DNA of 64,000 nt from Selaginella tamariscina (Eukaryota > Streptophyta > Lycopodiopsida > Selaginellales > Selaginellaceae): NCBI GenBank assembly GCA_003024785.1, contig PUQB01000216.1, positions 62,001 through 126,000 of the forward strand, read 5' to 3'. Below, one piece after another: positions 34,745 through 47,340 of this stretch. The position numbers and the translations under genes are program-made. The notes below the pieces were generated by a model. That model worked only from the letters and a program-made list of their open reading frames with translations. It did not search any database and had not been told where the DNA came from. Within the stretch, counting starts at the first letter, position 1. Each line of letters starts with the position of its first letter.

Positions 34745-36240
34745 GATTCCAACGGAACACATCTTCAAATCAGATGAAGAGGACGAGGACAAAAGCGTTC
34801 AGCAGCAAGTGCATCTTGCGAAAGGACTGTGGATGTGGTAAATTACACAACCCAGAATGGGATTATTGATGATGAGAAGAAAGCAACCACAACGAAATGC
34901 TCATGACATAGAAGTCGATTTCAATCAAAAGCTGGATGAATTTGCAAGTCTTCCACCATTATGGTCTGGTGAGAAGGATGTAGATGGAGTTGCAAGGTGG
35001 ACATGTAGGTTTTGCGGGTATCAGGCTCCAGTTCAGCAACAAGAGTGCGAGCTCATATCCTCTGCCTAGGTGTTGTGTTATGCACAAACCGTTCTTCTGC
35101 ATGAAAGGCAGCACAAGTGACCCTGAAGGTATTGACCTAACTCTATGTTAAAAGAGACAACATGCTCGGCAAGCAAAGCGACAAAAGATGGAGATGGAAA
35201 TGAGAGAACATCTCAAGCTCTTCGCATGCACACGTAGAGGAGATGTTGGCCAAACGATTTCCTAATGCTCTCCACGATCCTCAGCACAAGAAGATTTCAT
35301 CACACCACTGCCACCAAAGCAAGGATGTCCTGGGAGCCGATCAAGGTCAAGGGACAAAGATAGATGGCTTGATTCAGGTGGCCAGTTGAGTGGCAGGCAG
35401 CATAGGCACAACAACATCAACACCAATGTCTTTCCAAAGCTCGGAAACCAGGCCCCTCGCTATGCAAGCAACAAGAGAGAACTTAAAGGAGACTCAGTAT
35501 GCATGGCGCATTTTGCTTTGACACTGGCATTCCGCTCCATTTTCAACATCCATCGGCATGTCAAGCCTTCAAAGCCGTTGCTCAATTTGCATCGATATGG
35601 TAGATTTCAAACTTCCAAGTTAGAGCATTACGAAAACATTCTTGGACCGAGCTTGGGAGGAAACTTTCATCAAGGTGAAAAGGCAAATCATGGATATGAC
35701 TGTGCATCCTTTTGCTCTTGTCTCAGATGGTTGGTCCGACATCAACAAGCGGCATCTCATCAACATAATGTTTGTCAATGGTGGGAGTTGTGAAGATATG
35801 TTCTATGATAGCTTTCTAGCTGATGAGAGTGTCACATGTATATTATTCTTGCTTTTAAGTTCTTTTTTCTAAAGTTAGCTCTTATATACAAGGGGAATAC
35901 ATCGTGAACAAATAGGGAGGTACATAAGGGACATCAATGACAAGCCTGGTGGTGCTGACAAGATTTTTGTGTCATATTTGACAATGCGTCGAATTGCAAA
36001 GCTGCTGGCCAGCTGATTGAGAGTAGGTTTCCTCGCATAGATGCCAATGCCATGCTTTGAACCTTGTGTTGGCTCATTGGAACAAACTATCTTACATAGG
36101 CAGCATTGCCGACAGAGGGCACCAAATCTCAAAGTTCATCGTCACACATCCACAGGTTCTTGCGATTTACAAGGAGCAATGAACAAGGAAGTTGGAGTTT
36201 CAATTGCCTGTGAAGACTCACTTTGGCAAGCAATATATAT
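34745..36240 (+). mobile_element. hAT-type DNA transposon remnant with BED finger and DUF659 domain
   Basis: The plus strand reads a BED-type zinc finger (GVARWTCRFCGYQAP, then in the next frame TRVRAHILC), later FHIHRHVKPSK-like DNA, then the DUF659 signature HPFALVSDGWSDINKRHLIN with FVNGGSCEDMFYDSFLADES. Further on come NAMLLNLVLAHWNKLSYIGS, KFIVTHPQVLAIYK and THFGKQ. That order is the plant BED-DUF659-hAT transposase. At least five frame changes or stops separate the blocks, and the C-terminal dimerisation domain is missing because an LTR element starts at about 36233. An inactive copy. Confidence 0.75.
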
Positions 36241-39200
36241 ATATATAAATACATGTTCCTTCTGTTCACCATCTCTCTGGTGATTCTCGTCTCGCTACTC
36301 CTAAGCTAACAACGTACTCAGCTAACAAACAGCAGCATTGCTCTAGGAGAACTCCCCCACCCCTGTACATGGACCCTTGTGGGTAGAGGCCATTCAGCAC
36401 CTTCTAGTACTCCCAAGGTAAGGCCAGCTTACCGGCATAGACCCCTGGGGTTGGACACTATCCACAACGTCTTAGCGACCACCGAGGCTTCATAGCAAGT
36501 ACTACATCTGGCATGCGGAGTCCCCAACGACCATTTGTGGCGACCACAGAGGGATAAATAGTATACATGAATGGAGTTTACCGTAGCAAGAAGAGTTGCG
36601 GCTTGAAGAGAGAGCTGAGATTAACTCGTTTGAATAACTAAAAATCAGCGAGCATTAGCTGGCTAGGAGGATGCATCGGGCCGGCCAAGGAAGGTTGCCA
36701 CAATTGGCCCCTACCTCACCTATCCGAGGAAACAACACAAACATCGCACGGCCGAGTCTCCAAAAAGTGGTAAACCCAGCACAGCAGCAGCAGAGGTGAT
36801 CGCAAGCCGCAGCACGTCTAGATGTTATTCCAAGTATAGGAGCATGCGGGAATGAGAAGCACATGGACGGGCAACCCCACCTGACAATGACCTATGATGC
36901 AGAGTGGGATGGATGGCAGGACGATAAAAGCCCCCCCACCCCCTCTTGACATAGGCGAAAGTGATGACTATAATGAGCCCCCACACTGAAGAGCAGAACC
37001 CGTGTTTGACGAGTACCCCCAAGGGAGGAAACCCCGCATAGGAGAACCCCAGGAGAGGGAAGGCCTGCATTGGAGGCAAGAATCTTGAGGCGGCTAAAGT
37101 AGCACAAATAGCGATGGGGGACGAGAGTTGGAGGTCCCGCGTGGCCAGCTCCACAAGGGACATAAAGTAGGAAACCAAGGCTGCCATCACCCACCATGGT
37201 AAGGTGGGGGCCCGTGGCTGCCCGGAAAGAGGGGAGGAAGAGCCTCATCTGAAAGGCCCCGCATAAAGGCATCGATTATCGACAAAGCAACCTCTACACC
37301 AGGAGTTTAGCCAATCAGACAACGTAGCACAAGCCAGGGTGGTTACAGGATGAGAACTCGAGGCTTCGGAAGGCTAGAGTACACATGGGACGACCACCTA
37401 CATAAAGACAGTCGTACATCAACGAACTGACAAACTAGGATAAGGTACCAGTAAGGGGGGCCACATAGTGACCACTTTGGGCAAGGGACGAAGGGATTCT
37501 GTCCAAGGGCGAGGGAAATCCACTCGAGCGACCAAGACCATATCGACCCCACAAGAGAAATCCGCTAGGGCACAGGTAAAGCCGCAATCACCACAAGACG
37601 AGGGGATACCGTCTCAGGGCAAGGATGATCTACCCTGTCAACCACGACTATCTAACTGCCGTGAGGGGATTCCATGCTGTGTTCTACAAAGACACTCACT
37701 AGATGAGGGAATACTGTCCAGTTGAGGTATGCCGCGCCACCAGCCATCAAGTTGGTCCTATGAAGGGCCCCCAAGGACAACCGGGAGGAGCCCGTCCTTG
37801 TCACCCACCCTCAACAGGAGGGCAGGGGCGCGAGGGAGGAGAAAGTTACCCATAGAATACTGGGACGTATACTACAGCACGTTCGAAGCGAAGGGTCCGA
37901 ATTGGAGCACTTCTCAGGCTCAGCGAGATGCCATGGGAATTGATCAGGTGACCTTACTAGCCCACGTGTTCAATCGGATGTAGGAGAGTATTGTAACAGT
38001 GCCTTTACCCGCATTCCGTGGAGCGAAGGGTGAAGACGCAAACCAGCATGTACACAAGTTCAAACATGTATGCGAACTGAGGAGCATAAGCGACAACCAC
38101 AAGAAGTTGAGTGTATATGCATGCACTCTAAACAAGAAGGCACATGCCTGGTGGATGCGATTCCACGAGGCAAACGAAGGAGCTTGTTGAGAAACTACAT
38201 GGAGGGCGTTTCTGGATACCTTCCGGGAGAAAGAGTGAGGAAGAGGTGATCCACAAGCTAACGAGCTTGAAATAGAAAGTCGGAGAGTCAGTCGACGAAT
38301 ATACAGTCCGCATGTTGGGGTACATCGCCGGTTAAGGGATGCCCCAGTCGACTTGACCAAAAAAGTGTGGTGCCAGAAGGGACTATGATCGGAGATCTGC
38401 AAGTGGATTGGCCTAAATGATGTTCGGATGTTCGACAAGTTATTCCGGTATGTTAAGAAGGCTGAGAAGCGGGAAGCCGAGAGACGCCAGGAGAGGAAGA
38501 TGTAAGACAAATCAGACGTTGAGGGGCAAACGACACCACCATGGACAAGGAAAACCTTTCGAACATTCCAAAACTTGCCAGAAAAGAGAATGGTTGGGAG
38601 CCAAGGGGCACATGTAGCTGCAACGTAACGAGGGGCAACATGAAAGGAAGACTTAACCGCAACACTGGCTCAAATGGGATACACTACACATAGGGACAAG
38701 TACTGTCGGGTATGTAACATTTGAGGGTCTCACAACACGGATGATTACTATTGACTGGCCGAAATCCTGAGCAATAGGCTACCACAAGCAGTCGCATTGA
38801 CGGTGGAACGAAAGGTAGAAGGGGCAAATAGCCGGAGGAGTTATGGCCGTAGAACTAAAGGGGACAATCAACCTCATAGGAGGTCACAATCTGGAGACCG
38901 GAATCATAGGTCCGTTCCCTTGAGTGGCAGCCCTACCAACCTAGGTATGGCGATAGAGAGAGACGGCCGGCACGTAGGGATAAACGTGTGCACTATTGGA
39001 GGTCCACCCCACTATATTGATGCTCATGGGTATCCTTAATCAACCAATGCTAGAGGCGTAAGCAACCGGCACTACCATGGCGGGTAACAAGCATATCCAT
39101 GCCGGTCAACACCATCACATGTGAAACCAAGTAGTGGTTGTACTACCAGGATGGATGAACGAGATGAACACAATGCAACAGGCTCCCTTAGCAAACGAAA

Positions 39201-42200
39201 CAAGTCGATCGCAAGTACGTGGAACCAGAGGAATGCGAAGGCGCCATAAGAGGGAATGGGTAGCAAAACCCACAGTATTAAAGCAGTGGGTAAGGAAGCA
39301 AACCAACGTGCCTATCGGTCCACGACTAGCAAAGCCCAACCAAGGCCAAGAATTGCTAAAAAAGGCAAGGAGGTGAAAACACCCTCCCTTTAGTATGGGA
39401 GAGACCAAAGCATCGACAGGCCAAGAAGCGCCACTTATTTCAGCTACGCAATGGGGGGTCAAACACAAAGAGCAACAAGGCCCCCACCAAGAGGCACTAC
39501 AACCATAGCGGACTATGTGAACGATGTGCCGACCATTCTAGTTCGTATGGTAGGTCGCACGATCAGCAAGGTGATTATAGATGGAGGGTCGGCAGTCAAC
39601 AAAGCTCCATCATAAGCTGCGTATGCCAACTCCGGAGCCTACTCCCTTTCAGGTACGGATGGCAAATCAGGTCGAGGTAACACCCAAGGCATCCTGAGGG
39701 TAGTAGAAGTTGAGGTCCAACTGTCAAATTTTAGATAAATGTCATCGTTCTCGACATGCAGGGGAGGAGGGGAATTAGGTCCGTGTCCACAAGCCAAATT
39801 TGGGCGCTCGAGCAAAAATTCAAAGAGCTAGAATACCATGAGCCAGGCAGGTGCAAAGGATGGAATGACGGCACAATGGTGACCTCCAGCGGTCGTCCTC
39901 CAGGCTCAAGCCGGGTTGCCCCTCACTAGAGGCAGCACTACGCGAGCAAACCAAGGATCACAAGGGGGGGAGTGCCCAAAGCCCAAAACTATACAGACAT
40001 AGTGCAGGAGCACAAAAACTGGTTCACCAACCGTCGTCACAATTCCAAAGAACCCACTTGGACACACCCTATTCAGACAACCGTACTAGTCAAGCAAGCC
40101 CAACCCAGCCTATATCAGCCCAGCCTCAACCGCGAGTACCCACAGCCACAGCTGATTGAAGATCAACACTGGAAGCGGGGGGGGAAGCTCCAGCGAGGAC
40201 ACTCCTTAGTAGAAGTAGGGTGCGAAGTCCCAGGTGTGGGACGCACGGAACTGATAATGGAAAGCCTCGGTAGGAAGGGATCAACATGTAAGGCTCTACA
40301 ATTAGAACCCCCACCAAGCACCATCAAGACCAATAGGCAACAATAACGGACAAGCACTATGATGGACAACCGACAGTAACTACTTTGGGCTGAACATCCA
40401 CCCAAATGGAGCTCAGTCCAAGGCACCCCGGGCATGGCATCCAACGCAATGGGGAAACCCCAAGGAAGCGCAACAGGAAGGACAGTGCGATCGAAAGTAG
40501 GATCTCTAAACACACGTGTGGCCAGCTCACAGGATCACATGGTTGCGCTAGTCACCTCAAAGGACATCATGAGGACTGCCATGTCACCTATACTCAGAAG
40601 GAGGTGTACAATGCCATAATTCCACTACCATGACGACAGATTGGACGAAGAGGAACAGGCCGGTGGTGATCCAAGAGATTCGCATGTCCATTGAGGGCCA
40701 GGAGCGAACAACAAAACTCGTGTCCCTAGGTACTCCAGGTTCAAAGAATTGATTAGCCAACCCGATGTTCAACGAGTCAAGAGATAGTTGCGGTTGGACG
40801 AGTTCATTGATCTTCCATGGCGAGAAGTGGAGGCCTCGGGATTCACCGAGAAGGCCACATAATTCATCCAGTCTACAGAACTAGTATCTAGTCAAACCAA
40901 GCACAAGGGATACAATTCCGCACGGATGGGAGCGCAGTCTTCCATATTATGTTCGACGAACTAGCGATAGTCTTTCGATTACCGAAGGACGGCCATGCAT
41001 TAGGAATTATTGGTTACAAAAGCCTACCACCACAGGTACCCATGCGCTACGAGGCATACTTGTGTAAAGGAGGAAGCAGCCGAGTTCATAGCACTAGTGG
41101 CCTTCATGCTCACGGGAAGAACGAGGAGACAGATCACCAGGCGATTGGCAAACAGCCTCTACAAGGCTTGAGAAGGAGTCACAATAAACTAGGCAGACTA
41201 CCTTAAGTAGTACTTGGTTCCGGCTCTAACCAGCGGCATCCATGAAGTTCAGACCGAGACCGAGCAAAAACTTTCCATGCCCGGCCATTCATAGTATGAC
41301 CACAGGTTTGTTTGGCCGAACAACAATTAGAGCGCCACCAAAGCTCAAACGTGGGAGGAAGAGTGGAGTGAAACAAGCTAGGACAACCGTAAGGAGCAGC
41401 CAGGACCCCAAAGTCGACAGAGGAGCAAGTGAGAGGTAACCCCCCCTTGACCAGGAACTACCTAAGCATGGGATGTCGGAACCTATATACGTGGTTCCCC
41501 TGGTTGTAGGACCCCTATTACCACCGGAATCCCCATCAAAACACCCGAGCAATCGACCGGGCCAAGCCATGGAGAAAAGGAGGGCGAGTCTGAGGAAGAG
41601 TCAAAGGCTACCTACCAACATTTCTATGCCAGCAGTCGGTGGGCCTCAATGGCCTATATTAAGGTCGCGGAGGCCTTTGACCAGCTAAAAGAAGCAATGG
41701 TGGCGTAAAACGACCTTGACCTCTCAGTTGTGGCAAAAGAACATGATGCCATAGTGGCTGAGCTTACGGAACGACGACAGGAAGCACGGGAGGATACCCA
41801 AAAAGCTAAGGAACTACTTTGCCAAAGGGGCCGATTGTGTAGGATAGTGTTGAAAGGGAAGAAGGACACTTGGGAACTCTTGAGCAAGAGAGCAACGAAA
41901 TTCCATAGGTTATAGTGTGAAACCCTCCTAGGGCTACTGGACGACCACCAGCACACCATAGCAGAGAAAGAATAGCAAATTCACAAACTCAGGACTTGGA
42001 TCGAGCGGAGGAGTGGGGAGCTTGAAAAAGCCCAAGCAAAACTGACAGTGGTCAGGGAGGAGTTGCACCAAAGGGCTCAACTCACAAGGGCCAGTACCAC
42101 ACCTATGGCTAGCCAGCAGGAACCCCTACCTGGAGGGCCAGAGGCAAGCCTTGCATTCCCACCAAGTATAGGACAGGAGCATGGCTCACCCAGGAAACAG

Positions 42201-43195
42201 GACCCCCACGAATCATTGCCATAGGATTGGTGGAGCATGCCCAATAACAAGCCAAACTACTCGCAACAAGGGAACAAGAGTTACAGCACTCGCGCAAGCG
42301 AGTACAGGAGCTGGAGGCTTAAGTAAAACACGTGCAAGAATAGTAGGAGGCAGGGTTCTAGAGGGAGCTACATAAGGCTACCAAGCTACATAATGCAAAG
42401 ATCGTAGCCTTGAAGCAGAAGCTAGGCGCAGTGGAAAACGAAGCGCTACCTATTGCGACCACTCGAGCATAGCATAGGTGAAGGGAGCACATGGCCAAAG
42501 GATGTGCCAATGAATAAGTCCGGCATCTTGCTGATGGTGGTTTGATCACCGTCAAACCGCCAACCGGCACGAACGAGCGATGGGACAAAGTGCCTAGCAA
42601 GGAAGGTACCGCAAGTACAAATTGACAATGATAGCTATTAGGTGGCACTTAACCAGACGTGGATCCGATCGTCCAAATCAACTATCTAGGGTACTTGGGA
42701 CAGCATGCATAAGGGAGGTGCATAAATGTGACAAGTAGGACTCTACCATGGCGGCAGACCAGTGAGAGAGTGCCACTTGTACCTAGGGTCTAGCGCTAGC
42801 TGACCCACTATATAAGGAGGAAGGCTAGTAGTGGGTCAAGGTCCTTCTAGTCCATTTTTCATCTTGTATCTAGCTCCACCTTCCTGAGGCAGCTTGTGCT
42901 CAGGCAGGCATATATTATATATATATATATTCCTTTTGTTCACCATCTCTCCAGTGATTCTCCTCTCGCTCTGCTCCTAAGCCAACAACGTACTCAGCTA
43001 TCAAGTGGTAGCATGATTGCTCTAGGAGAACTCCCCCACCCCTGTACACAGACCCTTGCGGCGTCCGGGTAGAGGCCATTCAACACCTTTTAGTATTCTC
43101 GAGGTAAGGCCGGCTTATTGGTGTGGACCCCTAGGATTGGACGCTATATCCACAACATCCTGGGGACCACAGAGACTTCATAGCAAGCACGAGAA
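36233..43195 (+). mobile_element. Gypsy-type LTR retrotransposon fossil, about 7 kb, nested in the hAT element
   Basis: Related terminal repeats lie at about 36233-36500 and about 42640-43195; the left one matches only the later part of the right one. Shared blocks include CTAGGAGAACTCCCCCACCC and GGTAGAGGCCATTCA. The right repeat has a TATA box (CTATATAAGG, about 42812). Inside, in order, are a leader, a Gypsy gag segment at about 37990-38200 (DANQHVHKFKHVCELRSISD), a protease-like segment at about 39510-39600 (VGRTISKVIIDGGSA) and a coiled-coil segment at about 41640-42480. No clear reverse transcriptase or integrase was seen. It is broken many times and old: its two end repeats differ at roughly one base in seven. 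The internal DNA is near 50% GC, unlike the host flanks. Confidence 0.75.
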
Positions 43196-43274
43196 GTATC
43201 AAGTTTGATACCAATTGGGAAATAGTTTGCTTTGATCTCTTTCTGGTTCTAGCTCTTCAAACGAGTTATAGAGT

Positions 43275-43740
43275 CCAAATTTTGCTTATGGGAACCGCCT
43301 TGCCCCATCAGTGATTGACTCAATATTGGATGAGCATAGTAGAAGGAGAGTGGAAGATCTGTAGTTGGCTTCGATGAGTCGTGGAAGACTCAAGTGAAGG
43401 ATGTCATTGATGGCATTGGAAGTCCAGAATGCAACTTCGGGTATTCCAAACTTGTTAGCAATGTCTTGAGTCCATCCATTAAAAGTGTTCATGACAATGC
43501 AGGCCACCGAGTTCCCCTCATCTAGAAACTTATGGAGAAGTTCTTTAAGGAGAAGTCTCATCCCGACTGCAGCTTTGGCAGGCTTCTCTAGGTTTTTACT
43601 TGGATGCAGCTTTTGCATGGAGTTGGAATCAACCCCATCTGGGAGCCCCACAACGAATGTCAAGCTTATTTGAACTTGCCATGAGGTCACGGGTCTTCAC
43701 CATGAGTTTGTAGTTGTCATGATTGCATGCATAAGTGATG
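43275..43740 (-). pseudogene. UDP-glycosyltransferase (plant UGT) N-terminal fragment
   Basis: The minus strand gives SLTFVVGLPDGVDSNSM, then LLLKELLHKFLDEGNSVACI and VMNTFNGWTQDIANKFGIPE, then VAFWTSNAINDILHLSLPRL. These are N-terminal-domain features of plant family-1 UGTs: the acceptor-side block before the linker, FxGWTQDIAxKFGIPxVAFWT. Upstream pieces (NYKLMVKTRDLMASSNK) are in another frame. The catalytic N-terminal His region and the whole C-terminal PSPG sugar-donor box are missing, and the fragment stops about 90 bp from the LTR element. A dead host-gene fragment. Confidence 0.7.
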
Positions 43741-43752
43741 TTGAATTCACAA

Positions 43753-44160
43753 GTGTGTGTGTGTGTGTGTGTGATACTAATGCATATAATAGGTTTGTGA
43801 AGCAATCGGTGCCACTTTTAGATGGGACTATAGATAAATGAGAGTCCCATAGCGTTTACACATAGCAAGACACCCTCATGATGAATCTTTGATGACATAT
43901 AGAGGGCACAAGGTTTTACAAACGTTGATTAGGTGCTATTTCTCTTATGTTGCAAGGTAACACAAAGAGACAATTTTTTTATTTTACTTATTTAATCAAA
44001 TTCTTAAATTTTCGTCCTCCAACACTGCACATAAATATATTTACACAGGCTCTTACAATGGGGATATTTACATTTATGATATGGTAAATCTTCTCTCTCT
44101 CTCCCTCTCTCTCTATCTCTCCTCCTCTCCTCTTCTCTCCCTCGCACACACACAGACATG
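43753..44160. repeat. (GT)n and CT-rich microsatellites
   Basis: (GT)n at 43753-43773, a CT-rich tract at 44090-44150 and a short (CA)n after it. No gene nearby. Confidence 0.9.
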
Positions 44161-46990
44161 TATGCTGTGTGCTATAACACTATAAAAACTTGGTGTAAGA
44201 TATAATTCTCTTAAGAGATGGCATTTCATATATTTGTGTTATTAATGTATATCTTATCTCTCTCATATATGCATTTATAATGAAAATATTTATCCAAGTG
44301 AACGGGGAGGTAGCTGCAAAACTGAGAGGTGAGGGATTGCATTTAGAGCTAGAGTTGGCAAGTTCATGCTGGGAGGTAACTTTAAAGGGAGAATATGCTT
44401 GGGATCTATAATTGTAGAATATGATATTACGATAACGATGATTAATTATATATATAGCTTTGCTAAGTTGTTAATCTAATTATCAAATGTATGTTTAAAA
44501 AAAAAAGTGTTGATGTGGTAAAAATTTAAAACAAAATATTGATGTGGTAAAATAATGCTAATGTGGCAAAAAAATAAAAATGTAACATAAAATAATGCTA
44601 ACATGGCTATACAGTTTAAAAAATAGAATATTATTTAAATATATCATCCATGTGGAATTTATTTGAAAAACATTAAAATAAACACAAAATGTTCTTAATA
44701 GCTAAAGTATTTTCATATTCCCGATACTTTGAAAAACATAGAACCCCAATCCTTACTTAGGGTTCGATGGTGAGCCACAAACATAAATGTTTAAAATATC
44801 TATGAATGCATTCACAATTAAAAAAGAACATATATGCATGGGGTTCATCAACAAACCCCACAATTAAATGCTCATTTCTAAATGCGAATGCATTCATGGA
44901 TAAAATGAATTACTAGATATAAATGTAAGGATTGCATACGTATATGTATAACTGTAATGGACATGATGATTTATTATAACAATTTATTCAATAATGGTTT
45001 GATTGAATAGAATATAAAAATACAAGTACTAATTATTGCTTGAACCAAATGTTTATGCAACTAATAATAAACTATGTATAATGTATAACAACTGTATATA
45101 TGGATAAAGTATGCATGAATATTTTGAAAACATTATATTAAATGTGTGGCAAATGTCACTTAAGATATGAATTTGTGTTGCTGTACACAATACTCATTCG
45201 ATAGATAGGTTGTCACAGATGATATAAATGATTTCTAGTTTGAACTAGAAGGTATTTATCAAAGTGAAATCAAAAGGCTAATGTTAATTGCATGAAAAAA
45301 AACACGGTTATATATATCATTACGCAAGAAAGATGCAGATTTACAATGAGAAAGTGATATATGCAAGGTAATGCGAAAGAAACTCATGTGAGAGACTAAT
45401 CCTTTCTATGTGTATGCCATTTTTTGATTTCAAGAGGGAATATTATCAACCAGAAGATAAAACAAAAAAACTAACACAAACCATTTTAAATATGGCCCCC
45501 TAAACATGGAGGCCAAAGCAATTGCATGTTCATGGGGAAACTACAGAAGATGTGATACATGGTAATTGCTATTAATAAAGTAAAAAGGATCTTACATGCT
45601 GAGGTTCTTATTTGGGCAACTTATCCTCTATTGAATCGTTTCATCCCCCTTAATAGCCTTGTCCCCTCTGAATGTAACAACGTCCGTTCAATTATGCAAA
45701 GGAAATCTACGTAATTACTGCTAACTTGGCTATTCCATTTAATTTAATGTAGGAAACAAATTTGAAATTATAATTAATGTAAGTACACAAATTTGAAATT
45801 CTGATTCCGAAAATAGTCCCTCAGATTCTCAAGATATTCTCTTTGATATTACTTGACATGCTCTAACGTGTCAAACTTACTTTCAATGATTGCGCCATCA
45901 TTCAGGTAATATACCCTATAACTATCCATGTCAACTACTAACATTATCTTAAATGCATTTAATGAGGGGGCTATCATGCTTTCTCCACTACATGAAATGT
46001 ACTGTTAAATGTGGTCTGTCAGATTATCCGAGCTAGAACACAAAGTAACTCCTTAAATACACATAACCCAACATAAATAAATAAATGATAATTCATTGGG
46101 GACATGCAACTCTAAAGGATTTCTCACTATTAAACAATGTGAGCATTTCAAACCATCAAATTTAATGTTTGAATTAGGCAGCGAATAATATTAAATAATC
46201 CAAAATGATTAGTTGAAACATTTATTTCGTCATCTTGCTTATCACGTTCATAAGACAATGGTTTCATTTCTTTTCTTGTTTCTCAATCATACATTTAAAG
46301 TAACGGGCCTTACTTAGAGCTTAATGTGATTACAAAATTAATGTAGTCATGGTTCTATGCAAAATTAGATATGGCGCTAGTGTCCCAACAGAGTACTGTG
46401 GAATTAGCTTGTAAGAATTTTTTCTTTATAAAAATACGATCTCGCCATAAGATCCATTTTTCTAGAGTTTGGACCAGATAGCTTCATTGAAAAGACGGTC
46501 ATTGTTAAATCAATTGTGACAATGCAATGAGAATTGCAATAACAACAATGGCATTAATAAAACTAAGTTCAAGGGATCACTGGTCATGCCTCCTACTCCA
46601 CATGCTATTGCAATTGGGCTACTATGCAAGCATTGCAAGAAGGCTCCTCTTTGTTTGTCTACATGCCCAATATGGTAGTATTACCTACTTCAAAAACTTG
46701 ACATGGTCACATGGGAGAGTAGAAGCACCCATTGCCATTCAATGGATTTAATTGTAGAGCCTGCCACATGTGGAAAGAAAAGGCTAGGTGCTGCTTAATG
46801 ATTTCTCTGTCACCCTCAAACGAATCTAACAAAACCTCTTGAAGGAGCACATCCTTGACGTACTTCTCAAGCTCGAAGACTAAGAAATAAATAATAATGA
46901 TTTGACAAGCTAATTACTTTCATTAAACATATCAATTCAACAAGGTAACCAATATCTACACGATATAACTCTTTCATTAAATGACATTGT
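44160..46990. other. AT-rich DNA without a recognisable gene
   Basis: It contains two palindromes of the 33-34 kb type (about 44758 and 44838), a GATGTGGTAAAA short tandem at about 44511-44560, and a 74-aa ORF at 46527-46751 with no identifiable domain. Confidence 0.35.
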
Positions 46991-47079
46991 AGTTTCCAAT
47001 ATTAAAACTTGTGCAGATAAGTACAGGTCAATAGGGTCATCGGATTATTCAATTGAGCACTTTAACTAGTTGAACTGAA

Positions 47080-47340
47080 TTAATTTGGTACTACTCAGAA
47101 CTACTCAACCATCAAAGAGGAATGTGTTGTTGTTGTTTGGGGTTTCGAGCGTCTCTATAAGAGTGAGACACTAATGGAATGTGATCATGCTGCTATTGAA
47201 GCGCAAGAACTTAATGGGTTGTGCAACATGATAATCATTGAAGCATCAAGTTTATAGTTTCAAGGTGGTGCATCAGTCAAGATGAACAATGGTTAATGCT
47301 AATGCCCTTTCATAAACACTTCTTCTAAATTTTACCTTAT
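47080..47340 (+). mobile_element. Gypsy-type retroelement fossil: RNase H end
   Basis: The plus strand reads YSTIKEECVVVVWGFERLYK, and about 130 bp later FKVVHQS plus MVNANALS, matching the Gypsy RNase H pattern YSTxxKECLAIVWAxxxxRxYL ... ADALSR. The copy is old and broken, and its ends were not found. Flanking DNA from about 46.3 to 48.3 kb may belong to it. Confidence 0.5.

Noticed and set aside
36655-37272. Minus-strand ORFs of 69-126 aa
   Set aside because: They are antisense frames inside the GC-rich LTR fossil; no recognisable domain.
39115-40513. Minus-strand ORFs of 116-117 aa
   Set aside because: Same reason: open by base composition within the LTR element, not by selection.
46527-46751. 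74-aa ORF with a hydrophobic stretch
   Set aside because: No homologous features, surrounded by decayed repeats; probably chance.
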